NCBI GenBank assembly: GCA_025356815.1
Contig: JANXQL010000156.1
Location: 37,331 to 101,330 of the forward strand
DNA: 64,000 bases
Direction of reading: 5' to 3'
From: Pseudomonadota bacterium
Lineage (GTDB): Bacteria > Pseudomonadota > Gammaproteobacteria > Steroidobacterales > Steroidobacteraceae
The notes under the pieces were generated by a model, which was not told the origin of the DNA, made no database searches, and saw only the letters and a list, made by a program, of their open reading frames with translations. Within the stretch, counting starts at the first letter, position 1. Each line of letters starts with the position of its first letter. This document shows, in pieces, positions 25,473 through 34,359 of the stretch. Both the position numbers and the translations under genes were made by a program.

Positions 25473-26561
25473 ATGAAGTTTGCGTGGCCGCAGCTTTCGT
25501 TTCCGTTTGGGCAAAAGTACCGGCCCATGATCGGGCTCGACATTACGACGTCATCGATCAAGCTGATCGAGCTGACTCAGGCGGGCGGTCATTTCCGCGT
25601 GGAGGCCTATGCGGCCGAGGCCACCCCGCACAGCGCAATCAATGAAAAAGCCATCGTCGACGCCGATGCCGTCGGCGAGGCGATCCGTCGCGCCGTCAAG
25701 CGCGCCGGCGCCCGTGCCAAGGAGGCCGCCGTCGCGATCTCCGGCGACGCGGCCATCACCAAGGTCATCCAGATGCCGCGCTCGCTGACCGAGCGCGAGC
25801 TGGAGGCCCAGGTCGAGATGCAGGCCGACCAGTACATCCCGTTCCCGAGGGATGAGGTCAGCTACGACTTCGAGGTGATGGGTCCGTCCGAGAAGGACCC
25901 CGACATGCAGGACGTGCTGCTGGTCGCGACCCGCACCGAAAACGTTGAACAGCGTCAGGCAGCGGTCGCCGCCGCCGGGCTCACCGCCCACATCGTCGAC
26001 GTCGAGGCGTTCGCGCTGGAAAACGCCTGCCGGCTGATGACCCACCAGATGGTCGACGGCGGCCACGAGCGGACGATCGCGGTGGTCGATTTCGGCGCCA
26101 GCACGACCACCTTCAGCGTGCTGCGCAGCCTGCGCGTGATCTACACGCGCGACTTCGCCTTCGGCGGCCAGCAGCTGACCGAGGAGATCATGCGCACCTA
26201 CGGCCTTTCGATGGAGGAGGCCGGCCGCGCCAAGAAGGAGGGCGGACTGCCGTCCAACTTCCAGCCCGAAGTACTCGACCCGTTCATCGACGACATGACC
26301 CAGCAGGTCAGTCGCAGCCTGCAGTTCTACCTCGCCTCCGGCAGTGGTCGCGAGCAGCCCGAGCAGGTGCTGATCTGTGGTGGCTGCGCCAACATTCCCG
26401 GCGTTGCCGACGTGATCGCGAGCCGGGTTGGAATTCCCGCCGAGCGAGGTGACCCGCTCGGCCAGATGAAGCTCTCGTCGAAGGCCAAGGCGCAGGGCGT
26501 CCGCAAGGACGCGACCGCGTTGCTGACGGCGTGCGGACTGGCGTTGCGGAGTTTCGACTGA
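25473..26561 (+). CDS. pilM: type IV pilus inner-membrane assembly protein PilM
   Basis: PilM is a cytoplasmic actin/FtsA-like ATP-binding protein that docks PilN at the inner membrane. Visible: MIGLDITTSSIKLIEL (phosphate 1 loop), IAVVDFGASTTTFSVL (phosphate 2) and VLICGGCANIPGV (adenosine loop). Other signatures are MPRSLTERELEAQVEMQADQYIPFPRDEVSYDFEV. ATG 25473 follows AAAGGG; the ORF-track TTG lies within the hairpin. It has 362 residues. The stop overlaps the pilN ATG by one base (TGATG). Confidence 0.96.
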   Translation: MKFAWPQLSFPFGQKYRPMIGLDITTSSIKLIELTQAGGHFRVEAYAAEATPHSAINEKAIVDADAVGEAIRRAVKRAGARAKEAAVAISGDAAITKVIQMPRSLTERELEAQVEMQADQYIPFPRDEVSYDFEVMGPSEKDPDMQDVLLVATRTENVEQRQAAVAAAGLTAHIVDVEAFALENACRLMTHQMVDGGHERTIAVVDFGASTTTFSVLRSLRVIYTRDFAFGGQQLTEEIMRTYGLSMEEAGRAKKEGGLPSNFQPEVLDPFIDDMTQQVSRSLQFYLASGSGREQPEQVLICGGCANIPGVADVIASRVGIPAERGDPLGQMKLSSKAKAQGVRKDATALLTACGLALRSFD

Positions 26562-27157
26562 TGCCGCGGATTAACCTACTTCCCTGGCGGGCACAGCTGC
26601 GTGCGCAGCGGCAGAAGGAATTTGGCCTCGCCGCGCTCGGCGCGCTCCTCGCCGCCGGCGCCGTCACGCTGTTCACCAGCTGGGGAATCAGCGGCGCAAT
26701 CGATCGGCAGCACGATCGCAACGAGGTCCTCAAGCAGGAAATCGCAACGCTGGACAAGCAGATCACCGAGATCCTCGGGCTCGAGGCGCAGAAACAGCGG
26801 CTCGTGGCGCGCATGGAGATCATCACCCACCTGCAGCGCAGCCGCCCGGAGGTCGTGCACGTGTTCGACCAGCTGGTGCGCACGCTGCCGGACGGTGTTT
26901 ACCTGACGCAGGTGAAGCAGGTTGACAAGAAGCTCGAGCTGCACGGCGTCGCACAGTCCTCGACGCGCGTGTCGACGTTCATGCGCAACATTGAATCCTC
27001 GCCCTGGTTGACGAACCCGGAGCTGCAGGTCGTCGAGACGCTCAAGAGTGGCGGTGTGGGTTCCGAGTTCACACTGTTTGCGACGCAAAAGAGCGCGGAG
27101 CCGGTTGAGGAGGAGCGCAAGCCCAAGCGGGGCGTGCGTCCGCCGGGAGCGCCCTGA
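26561..27157 (+). CDS. pilN: type IV pilus assembly protein PilN
   Basis: PilN is a bitopic inner-membrane protein whose cytoplasmic N-terminus binds PilM. The signature MPRINLLPWR starts the protein, followed by one TM helix (FGLAALGALLAAGAVTLFTSWGI) and a periplasmic coiled coil plus ferredoxin-like domain (LRTLPDGVYLTQVKQVDKKLELHGVAQSSTRVSTFMRNIESSPWL). It has 198 residues. The start is ATG 26561 in the TGATG junction with pilM. Confidence 0.95.
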   Translation: MPRINLLPWRAQLRAQRQKEFGLAALGALLAAGAVTLFTSWGISGAIDRQHDRNEVLKQEIATLDKQITEILGLEAQKQRLVARMEIITHLQRSRPEVVHVFDQLVRTLPDGVYLTQVKQVDKKLELHGVAQSSTRVSTFMRNIESSPWLTNPELQVVETLKSGGVGSEFTLFATQKSAEPVEEERKPKRGVRPPGAP

Positions 27158-27159
27158 CC

Positions 27160-27822
27160 ATGAATTTCCTCGACGAACTCAAGAAACTAGACCCGAAGGA
27201 CATCGGCCGCTGGCCGCTACTGTTCCGCGCGCTCGCGGTCGGTGCGATCTTCCTGGTGCTGACCGCTGCGCTGATCTACTTCGTGCCGCTTCGCAACCAG
27301 ATGCCGGACCTCGATCACGCGCGCGAACAGGAGGCGGACCTGCTGCGCACCTTCGACGAGCGCCAGCGCAAGGCGGCGAACTTCGAGGCCTACAAGGTTC
27401 AGCTGAAGGAAATGGAGCGCTCCTTCGGCGCGATGCTGCGCCAGCTGCCGGGCCGCACCGAGGTGCCGAGCCTGCTGGTGGACATCTCGCAGGTCGGGTT
27501 GTCGTCCGGCCTGACGGAAAAGCTGTTCCAGCCCGCGCCGGAAGTGCGCAAGGACTTCTACGCGGAACTGCCGATCAAGATCCGCCTGACCGGTTCCTAT
27601 CACCAGTTCGGCAGCTTCGTCAGTGGCATCGCGGCGCTGCCGCGCATCGTCACGCTGCACGATATCTCGATCGCCCCCGAGACCAAGGACGCGGGGGCCG
27701 ACCGGCTGACGCTTGACGTTACGGCCAAGACGTACCGCTACCTCGACGACGCGGAAATGGAAGCGGTCGACAAGGCCAAGGCCGGCGCGAAGACGCCGGT
27801 CCGTCCCGGAGGGCCCGGCTGA
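27160..27822 (+). CDS. pilO: type IV pilus assembly protein PilO
   Basis: PilO pairs with PilN in the periplasmic alignment complex. It shows a short cytoplasmic start (MNFLDELKKLDPKDIGRWPLL), one TM helix (FRALAVGAIFLVLTAALIYFVPL), a coiled coil (DLDHAREQEADLLRTFDERQRKAANFEAYKVQLKEME), then the conserved LPGRTEVPSLLVDISQVGLSSGL and SYHQFGSFVSGIAALPRIVTLHDI. It has 220 residues; its stop overlaps the pilP ATG by one base. Confidence 0.96.
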   Translation: MNFLDELKKLDPKDIGRWPLLFRALAVGAIFLVLTAALIYFVPLRNQMPDLDHAREQEADLLRTFDERQRKAANFEAYKVQLKEMERSFGAMLRQLPGRTEVPSLLVDISQVGLSSGLTEKLFQPAPEVRKDFYAELPIKIRLTGSYHQFGSFVSGIAALPRIVTLHDISIAPETKDAGADRLTLDVTAKTYRYLDDAEMEAVDKAKAGAKTPVRPGGPG

Positions 27823-28346
27823 TGCGGCCCTACCAGCGCAAGATTCTCCTCGTTGCCCTCACCGCAGTGCTGCTCGCGCCGCTCGCCGGCTGCGGTGGTG
27901 GTACGGCCGACCTCAAGCGCGAGCTCGAGGAGAAGAAGAAGCGTCCCGGCAGTCGCATCGATCCGCTGCCGGAGATCAAGCCGTACGAGATCTTCAACTA
28001 CGATCCGAGCGGATTGCGCTCGCCGTTCCAGCCGAGCGTCGCGATTTCCGCCCCCGGCGTGGGCGGCCTGCGACCCGACGCCCACCGCAATCGCGAGTTC
28101 CTCGAGGGCTTCTCCCTCGATACGCTCAAGATGGTGGGCACGCTGCACCAGGGCGGCAAGAACTTCGCGCTGCTGCAGACGAAGGACGGCCTGATCCACC
28201 GCGTGCTGCCCGGCAACCATGTCGGCCAGAACGACGGCAGGATCGCCGCGATCACAGATTCAAAAGTAACCGTCGTCGAGATCGTGCCTGATGGGCTCGG
28301 CGGCTACATGGAACGACCGGCCGCGATCTCGCTCGCGACCAACTGA
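27822..28346 (+). CDS. pilP: type IV pilus assembly lipoprotein PilP
   Basis: PilP is a lipoprotein linking the PilN/PilO complex to the PilQ secretin. The signal peptide ends at the lipobox LAGC (cysteine about residue 23), followed by a flexible charged linker (LKRELEEKKKRPGSRIDPLPEIKPYEIFNY) that contacts PilNO, the SPFQP motif and a C-terminal beta domain (LKMVGTLHQGGKNFALLQTKDGLIHRVLPGNHVGQNDGRI). It has 174 residues. It is coupled to pilO by TGATG. Confidence 0.96.
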   Translation: MRPYQRKILLVALTAVLLAPLAGCGGGTADLKRELEEKKKRPGSRIDPLPEIKPYEIFNYDPSGLRSPFQPSVAISAPGVGGLRPDAHRNREFLEGFSLDTLKMVGTLHQGGKNFALLQTKDGLIHRVLPGNHVGQNDGRIAAITDSKVTVVEIVPDGLGGYMERPAAISLATN

Positions 28347-28367
28347 ATGATACCGGGAGTAGTCGGA

Positions 28368-30560
28368 ATGAACGCCAATCTCGGGCTCGCCATCGCGACG
28401 CCGCGCCAGCCGGGCGCCGGCCCCGTCCTCGCGGTGCTTGCCCTTCTGCTCGCGTTTTTTGCGCCGGGCACGGGCCAGGCCCAGACCGCCGGTAACCGCC
28501 TTGAGGCGATCGACGTCGTGAACCTTCCGGGCCAGCAGGTCGAGCTGAAGCTGCGCACCTCCGGCCCCGCCCCGCAGCCGCTGGCCTTCACGATCGACAA
28601 GCCCGCCCGCATCTCGCTAGACCTACCCGGTGTGGCGCTCGCGCTATCGCAGCGGCGCGTCGACGTGAAGGCGGGTGGCGTCGACAGCGTTGTCGCGGGC
28701 GAGAGCGGTGGTCGCACGCGCCTGGTGCTGAACATGGACCAGCTCGCCCCCTACGACACCCGTGTCGAGGGCAACACCATCATCGTCACCGTCGGCCAGG
28801 CTCCGGCGACCGCGTCGTCGCAGTCGTCGTCACAGTCCTCGTCGCCTTCGAGCGCGGCACCCGCGACCGCCACCGCCGCCGACCGGCACGTGTCGGCGAT
28901 CGACTTCCGCCGCGGCACCGACGGCGTCGGTCGCCTGGTCGTATCGATGAGCGACCCGCACACGCCTGTCAACCTGCGCCAGGAAGGCCAGCAGGTCGTG
29001 GTCGACTTCGTCGGTGCCCAGATGTCGGCGGACCTGGTCAAGCGCTACGACGTGGTCGACTTTGCGACCCCCGTCACCTACGTCGATGCCCTGAAGATCG
29101 ACGGCAGCTCCCGGCTGATCGTCAACGCGCAGGGTGACTACGAGCAGCTCGCCTACCAGACGGACAACCAGTACGTCATCGAGGTTCGCCCGATCAGCCC
29201 GAACAAGGGCAAGGTCGCGGAGGAGCGCAAGGAATATACCGGCGAGCGCCTGACCCTGAATTTCCAGGACATCGACGTGCGCGCGGTGCTGCAGCTGTTG
29301 GCCGACACCAGCGGCCAGAACATCGTCGTCAGCGACTCGGTGCAGGGCAGCGTGACGCTGCGCCTGCAGAACGTCCCCTGGGACCAGGCGCTGGACATCG
29401 TAATGCGCACCAAGGGCCTCGCGATGCGCCGGCGTGACAACGTGATCCTGGTGGGCCCGGCCGAGGAGCTCGCCAACCGCGAGAAGGCCGAGCTGCAGGC
29501 CCGCAAGGAAGTCGAGGAACTGGCGCCGCTGCGCACCGAGTACCTGCAGGTCAACTATGCCAAGGCGAGCGATCTTGCGTCCCTGATCAAGGGCAAGACC
29601 GGAAACTCGCTGCTGTCGTCGCGCGGCAGCGTCGCGATCGACGAGCGCACCAACACCCTGCTGCTGCAGGACACGCCCGATCGGCTGGCCGACATCCGTC
29701 GCCTGGTGGGCACGCTGGATATCCCGGTCCGCCAGGTGCTGATCGAGTCGCGCGTGGTCATCGTCAACGACGATTTCAGCCGCAAGCTCGGCGTGCGTCT
29801 GGGCACGACCGGCGTCCGTCAGAACGGCAGCAGCGGCCTGGTCGCGGTCTCCGGCAGCGCCGCCTCCAACAACACGATCATCAGTTCCGCGCTGTCCAAT
29901 CTGCAGTCGACGGGTTCGCCGTTCCCGGTGCAGGTCCCGTCCGGTACGACGAGCTACCTGGATCGCTACAACGTCAACATGCCGGTCGCGAACCCGGCCG
30001 GGCGGATCGCGATGTCTGTGCTCAGCGGCAACTACATCGTTGACCTCGAGCTGTCCGCTGCACAGGCCGAGGACCGCGCGGAAATCGTCTCGTCGCCGCA
30101 CGTGATCACCTCGAACCAGAAGGAAGCGACGATCGAGCAGGGCGTAGAGATCCCGTACCAGGAATCGTCGTCCTCGGGCGCGACGACGACGCAGTTCAAG
30201 AAGGCGGTCCTGGCGCTGAAGGTCAAGCCGCAGATCACGCCTGACAATCGCGTGATCCTCGATCTGACGATCACCAAGGACAGCGTCGGCCAGCTGGTGC
30301 AGAGCGCGACCGGCGGCCAGGTGCCGTCGATCGACACGCGCACGATCACGACTCAGGTGCTGGTCAACGACGGCCAGACCGTCGTGCTCGGCGGCATCAT
30401 GGAGACCGAGCGGCGTACCTCGGACAACAAGGTGCCGATGCTCGGCGACATTCCGGTGCTCGGCTACCTGTTCAAGAGCCGGACACGGACGAATAACAAA
30501 GACGAACTCCTGATCTTCGTAACGCCGAAGATCCTGCGTGAAGGGGCGAACCTCTACTGA
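28368..30560 (+). CDS. pilQ: type IV pilus secretin PilQ
   Basis: PilQ forms the outer-membrane ring through which the pilus passes. Order: signal peptide (VLAVLALLLAFFAPGTGQAQ), AMIN domains (about 30-130 and 160-265, separated by a Ser/Ala-rich linker SSQSSSQSSSPSSAAPATA), the STN/N0 domain (ERLTLNFQDIDVRAVLQLLADTSGQNIVVSD), N1 (LQVNYAKASDLASLIKGK) and the secretin domain with VPMLGDIPVLGYLFKSRTRTNNKDELLIFVTPKIL. I use ATG 28368 because GGGAG lies 9 nt upstream; ATG 28347 directly after pilP is the alternative. It has about 730 residues. Confidence 0.95.
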   Translation: MNANLGLAIATPRQPGAGPVLAVLALLLAFFAPGTGQAQTAGNRLEAIDVVNLPGQQVELKLRTSGPAPQPLAFTIDKPARISLDLPGVALALSQRRVDVKAGGVDSVVAGESGGRTRLVLNMDQLAPYDTRVEGNTIIVTVGQAPATASSQSSSQSSSPSSAAPATATAADRHVSAIDFRRGTDGVGRLVVSMSDPHTPVNLRQEGQQVVVDFVGAQMSADLVKRYDVVDFATPVTYVDALKIDGSSRLIVNAQGDYEQLAYQTDNQYVIEVRPISPNKGKVAEERKEYTGERLTLNFQDIDVRAVLQLLADTSGQNIVVSDSVQGSVTLRLQNVPWDQALDIVMRTKGLAMRRRDNVILVGPAEELANREKAELQARKEVEELAPLRTEYLQVNYAKASDLASLIKGKTGNSLLSSRGSVAIDERTNTLLLQDTPDRLADIRRLVGTLDIPVRQVLIESRVVIVNDDFSRKLGVRLGTTGVRQNGSSGLVAVSGSAASNNTIISSALSNLQSTGSPFPVQVPSGTTSYLDRYNVNMPVANPAGRIAMSVLSGNYIVDLELSAAQAEDRAEIVSSPHVITSNQKEATIEQGVEIPYQESSSSGATTTQFKKAVLALKVKPQITPDNRVILDLTITKDSVGQLVQSATGGQVPSIDTRTITTQVLVNDGQTVVLGGIMETERRTSDNKVPMLGDIPVLGYLFKSRTRTNNKDELLIFVTPKILREGANLY

Positions 30561-30604
30561 CGCTCTGCGGGGAGACGTCGGTCGGCAAAGGATTGGGAGG
30601 ACGG

Positions 30605-32800
30605 ATGAAGATGTTCAAGACTCTGGGCACACTGTTGACCGCGGCCCTGCTGCTTGCAGGCTGCGGCGGTGGTGCCAGTACGCTTTCAGGTTCCGGTGGT
30701 GGCACGGGCTCGACGCTCACCGCCATCACGGTCACCAGCAACCCGACGTCGGTCCCGGCCGACGGCACGGCGAGCGCTGCGGTCAGCGCGGTCGCGCTCG
30801 GCGCCGGCAATGTCGCGGTCTCCGGTGTCGTGATCACGTTCACTGTCAGCGCCGGCGGCGTCCTGACTGTCACGCAGGGCACCACGGACGGTACCGGCAC
30901 AGCCACCGCGACGGTGAAGGCCTCCACGGCCGCCGCCGGCACCAACCTGACGGTAACAGCGACGTCCGGAAGCGTCAGCGGTACTGCGAACGTGGCCGTC
31001 GTGGCGCTGCAGCAGACGCTGAGCATCTCCACCGACTCGCCGCAGATTAACTCGGACGGCTCGAGGGCCGCGGTGATCACCGCGCAGCTCTCCGACTCCA
31101 ACAACAACGCACTGTCCGGCGTGACCGTGCACTTCACGCCCAGCTCCGGCGTCCTGACCGTCACCCAGGCCGTCACGGACGCCAGCGGCATCGCGAAGGC
31201 CTCGCTGACGGCGGGCACTGACCCGACCAACCGCCGCATCACCGTGACGGCAACGGCGGGAACCGCTACAGCCGTGACCGTCCCCGTGGACGTGACCGGC
31301 ACGACGCTGTCGCTGTCGGGTCCGGCCAACCTCGTGGTCGGCGGCGTCGGCAGCTTCCATGTACTGCTGACCAACTCGGCCGGCAAGGGTATTCCAAACA
31401 CGCCCGTAACGTTCAGTTCCTCCAATGGCAATACGCTCAGTAGCATGGTGGTCCCCACCGACGGCACTGGCCAGGCAACCGTCACCCTTACCGCGGTCAA
31501 CGGGGGCAACGACAACGTCACCGCCACCGCGCTTGGGCTGAGCACTCCCCCCCGCGTAGTCGCGGTCAGCACCGAAACGTTCACGATCACGGCGCCGGCC
31601 AACGGCACCAAGATCAGTCTTGGCGCCCTCGTCCCCGTCACGGCCCAGTGGATCAGCGGCGGCGCGCCGAAGGTGGGCCAGACGGTCAGCTTCGCTTCCA
31701 GCCGCGGGACGCTAAGCACAGGTACCGCAGTAACTGACGCCAGCGGCAATGCCACGGTGTCGATCTCCTCGACCAATGCAGGTCCTGGTCTGCTGTCGGC
31801 GACCGGTACCGGCGTCGCGGCGCAATCGAACATCGACTTCATCGCGACGACGCCGACCCAGGTCATCGTCCAGGCCAGCCCCGCTTCGGTCGCGGTGCAG
31901 GGCCAGAGCACGATTACTGCGACCGTGCGAGACGCAGCGGGTAACCTCGTCGAGGGGCAGACCGTCACGTTCAGCCTCAATGACGTCACCGGCGGCGGCA
32001 TGTCGGTGGCCTCGGCCGTGACCGACTCACAGGGTCGCGCGCAGTCGATCTACACGGCCGGCAACAGCACCAGTGGCGCCAACTCGGTGACGGTGACCGC
32101 CGCCGTGCCTGCGTTCGGGATTTCCTCGACTACGACCATCACGGTCGGCGGCCAGACGGTCTTCCTGACGGTCGGTACCGGCAACACGATTACGCCGTCC
32201 GCGGACTTCACCTCCTACTCGATCAACTATGCCGTGTACGCGACCGACTCGCAGGGTGCTGCGATCGCCGGTGCGTCGATCACGATGAAGATCCTGCCGG
32301 TCAGCTACGAGAAGGGCTACCGGAAGTGGAACGGCGTGTACTGGGACACGATCGTGACGACCCTGCCTGGCGAGACGTCCTGCGCGAACGAGGACACCGA
32401 CTACACCGGCAACATTACCTCGAAGGGGCTGCAGGGCACTCCTGGCGCCTGTAATAGCCCGCCGCTGCTGACCTACTATTCGGCGACCGACGATCCGCCG
32501 AAGAAGGACTACAACTGCAACGGCAAGCTCGATCCCGGCAACGTCGCCTCCGTATCGCCGAGCTCCGGCGTGACGGGCGCCGACGGCAAGCTGCTGGTCA
32601 CGGTCAGCTATCCGGAGGAGTTCGCCTACTACGTCACCGAGCAACTGATCGCGTCGACGACCGTCCAGGGCACCCAGGCGTCGACGAGTTCGACGTTCCT
32701 GCTGCCCGGCGCGACGAACGACTTCAACACGCAGACGAAGGCCCCGCCAGGCCCGACGAGTTCGTACGGCGTCGGTACCGCCTGCTCGAACTACAACTGA
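30605..32800 (+). CDS. Big-1/invasin-like Ig-repeat lipoprotein downstream of pilQ
   Basis: A 731-residue predicted outer-membrane lipoprotein: signal peptide with lipobox LLAGC (Cys20, then Gly, so no inner-membrane retention Asp) and a Ser/Gly linker. About four to five bacterial Ig-like (Big-1/invasin type) repeats follow, each with the pattern A-TVTDA-G-A-A--T, for example VTQGTTDGTGTATATVKAS, VTQAVTDASGIAKASLTAG, STGTAVTDASGNATVSISS and VASAVTDSQGRAQSIYTAG. The C-terminal 170 residues differ: aromatic-rich, four cysteines and an EF-hand-like DYNCNGKLDPGN. ATG 30605 follows GGGAGG. Its position after pilQ suggests a pilus- or secretin-associated surface role; that is inference. Confidence 0.85.
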   Translation: MKMFKTLGTLLTAALLLAGCGGGASTLSGSGGGTGSTLTAITVTSNPTSVPADGTASAAVSAVALGAGNVAVSGVVITFTVSAGGVLTVTQGTTDGTGTATATVKASTAAAGTNLTVTATSGSVSGTANVAVVALQQTLSISTDSPQINSDGSRAAVITAQLSDSNNNALSGVTVHFTPSSGVLTVTQAVTDASGIAKASLTAGTDPTNRRITVTATAGTATAVTVPVDVTGTTLSLSGPANLVVGGVGSFHVLLTNSAGKGIPNTPVTFSSSNGNTLSSMVVPTDGTGQATVTLTAVNGGNDNVTATALGLSTPPRVVAVSTETFTITAPANGTKISLGALVPVTAQWISGGAPKVGQTVSFASSRGTLSTGTAVTDASGNATVSISSTNAGPGLLSATGTGVAAQSNIDFIATTPTQVIVQASPASVAVQGQSTITATVRDAAGNLVEGQTVTFSLNDVTGGGMSVASAVTDSQGRAQSIYTAGNSTSGANSVTVTAAVPAFGISSTTTITVGGQTVFLTVGTGNTITPSADFTSYSINYAVYATDSQGAAIAGASITMKILPVSYEKGYRKWNGVYWDTIVTTLPGETSCANEDTDYTGNITSKGLQGTPGACNSPPLLTYYSATDDPPKKDYNCNGKLDPGNVASVSPSSGVTGADGKLLVTVSYPEEFAYYVTEQLIASTTVQGTQASTSSTFLLPGATNDFNTQTKAPPGPTSSYGVGTACSNYN

Positions 32801-32825
32801 ACCGGGCCTCGCCTGTCATCCGGCC

Positions 32826-32855
32826 ACGGCCGCCTTCGGGCGGCCGTTTCCGTTT
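32826..32855 (+). terminator. rho-independent terminator after the Ig-like lipoprotein gene
   Basis: ACGGCCGCC-TTCG-GGCGGCCGT is a 9-bp stem with a UUCG loop, followed by TTCCGTTT. It separates the pil/Ig-like unit from aroK, so aroK likely has its own promoter in the 28 nt that remain, or depends on read-through. Confidence 0.8.
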
Positions 32856-32882
32856 AAGGGGGCGCGGACCTACACTCGCGCC

Positions 32883-33521
32883 ATGACTGATCTTCCCGAT
32901 ACGCCGTCCGAGCCGGCCCGCAGCATCTTCCTCGTCGGCCCGATGGGTTCCGGCAAGTCCGCTGTCGGCAAGACCCTCGCGCGGCTGCGCGGCCAGCGCT
33001 TCGTCGACAGCGATGCCGAGATCGAGCGCCGCACCGGCGTGGATATTCCCTACATTTTCGAGCGCGAGGGCGAGGCGGGCTTTCGCGAGCGGGAGCGGGA
33101 GGTCATCGACGACCTGACGGGCTGGCCCGGCATCGTGCTTGCGACCGGCGGCGGCGCGATCATGCTGCCCCAGAACCGCGAGCATTTGGCCCAGCGCGGC
33201 ATCGTGGTGTACCTCGAGGCCTCGATCGCGCAGCAGGTCGAGCGAACCCAGCACGGCCGCCATCGTCCGCTGCTGCTCAATACCGATCCCGCCACTCGGC
33301 TGACCGAGCTGATGGCGATCCGCGAGCCGCTGTACCGCGAGATCGCAGTACTGGTCGTATCCACCGACCGGCGCAAGGTGCAGTCGGTCGCCGAGCACAT
33401 CGTCGCCAGCCTCGCTGCGGCGGCCAGCGGCGAACCGCTCCAGCAGGCGCCGATGACCGAGTCCGAGGCCGCCCGTTCAGCCGGTTACTTGCCCAAAGAT
33501 CCCGGGGAGTCCTCCGCATGA
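32883..33521 (+). CDS. aroK: shikimate kinase
   Basis: AroK phosphorylates shikimate at the 3-hydroxyl in chorismate synthesis. The P-loop is GPMGSGKSAVGK, followed by FVDSDAEIERRTG (shikimate/Mg Asp), FRERE and GGGAIM, with the lid region TQHGRHRPLL. At 212 residues it has a C-terminal extension of about 30 residues beyond E. coli AroK (173), Ala/Glu-rich and presumably non-catalytic. Its stop overlaps the response-regulator ATG as ATGA. Confidence 0.96.
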   Translation: MTDLPDTPSEPARSIFLVGPMGSGKSAVGKTLARLRGQRFVDSDAEIERRTGVDIPYIFEREGEAGFREREREVIDDLTGWPGIVLATGGGAIMLPQNREHLAQRGIVVYLEASIAQQVERTQHGRHRPLLLNTDPATRLTELMAIREPLYREIAVLVVSTDRRKVQSVAEHIVASLAAAASGEPLQQAPMTESEAARSAGYLPKDPGESSA

Positions 33522-34240
33522 GCAACCGACTCGACCCGCGCTTGCCCGCCACCGGACCGAGCGACGGTACCCGGGCACAGCCGCTGGCCGTGCTGCTGGT
33601 CGACGATCACGAGGTCGTCAGGATCGGCCTGCGCGGGCTGATCACGGCACAGCCGGACATGAAGGTCTGCGGTGAGGCGAGCACAGTGGTCGGGGCCCGT
33701 GCCGCGATCGAGCAGCTGCATCCCGACGTCGTGGTGCTGGACCTGACGCTCGGCGACGAAAGCGGCTTCAGCCTGCTGCGCTCGCTGGAGAAGGATCGCC
33801 ATTGGCCGCCGGTACTGGTGCTGTCGATGTTCGACGAGGCGCTGTACTCGGACGACGCGTTGTCCCTGGGTGCCAGCGGCTACCTGATGAAAGATGCCTC
33901 GCCGGAGGAACTGCCGCGCGCCATCCGTACCGTCGCCGCGGGCGGCGTCTACCTCAGCCCGCACCTGACGCAGCGCGTCGCGCGGCGCATCGTCAGCGCC
34001 GGCGACCACGGGCCGACGCCCCACGCGATGCTGACCCCGCGCGAGCAGGAAGTGCTCGAGCTGCTCGGCATGGCGCTGACCACCCGTGAGATCGCGGCGC
34101 GCATGGGCACGGCGGTCAAGACGGTCGACTCGCACAAGCGCAACTTGTGCGAGAAGCTCGGTCTCGACTCCGCCTCGGCGCTCTTGCGTTACGCGGTTGT
34201 CAACGCGCGGCCATCCCGATCCGGCGGCGGCACGCCGTGA
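33518..34240 (+). CDS. orphan NarL/FixJ-type response regulator
   Basis: Receiver domain (about 23-140): acidic pair in VLLVDDHEVVRIGLRG, phospho-accepting Asp in VVLDLTLGDESG, Thr/Ser position in LVLSMFDE, and Lys in YLMKDAS. The C-terminal LuxR-type helix-turn-helix (about 170-230) reads LTPREQEVLELLGMALTTREIAARMGTAVKTVDSHKRNLCEKLGL. It has 240 residues. ATG overlaps the aroK stop. No histidine kinase is encoded nearby, and a regulator between aroK and aroB is unusual. Targets are unknown; nearby pil genes are one possibility. Confidence 0.93.
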   Translation: MSNRLDPRLPATGPSDGTRAQPLAVLLVDDHEVVRIGLRGLITAQPDMKVCGEASTVVGARAAIEQLHPDVVVLDLTLGDESGFSLLRSLEKDRHWPPVLVLSMFDEALYSDDALSLGASGYLMKDASPEELPRAIRTVAAGGVYLSPHLTQRVARRIVSAGDHGPTPHAMLTPREQEVLELLGMALTTREIAARMGTAVKTVDSHKRNLCEKLGLDSASALLRYAVVNARPSRSGGGTP

Positions 34241-34359
34241 CGCCGGGGCTGCCCCGCCCCCTGCCGGAAGCGATGGATTTGTCGCGCATTCAGCCGAATT
34301 CTCGATTGCCGATGGCCTGAACCGACACCGCGGCGGGGGTTCTTGTTATCTTTCTACCC

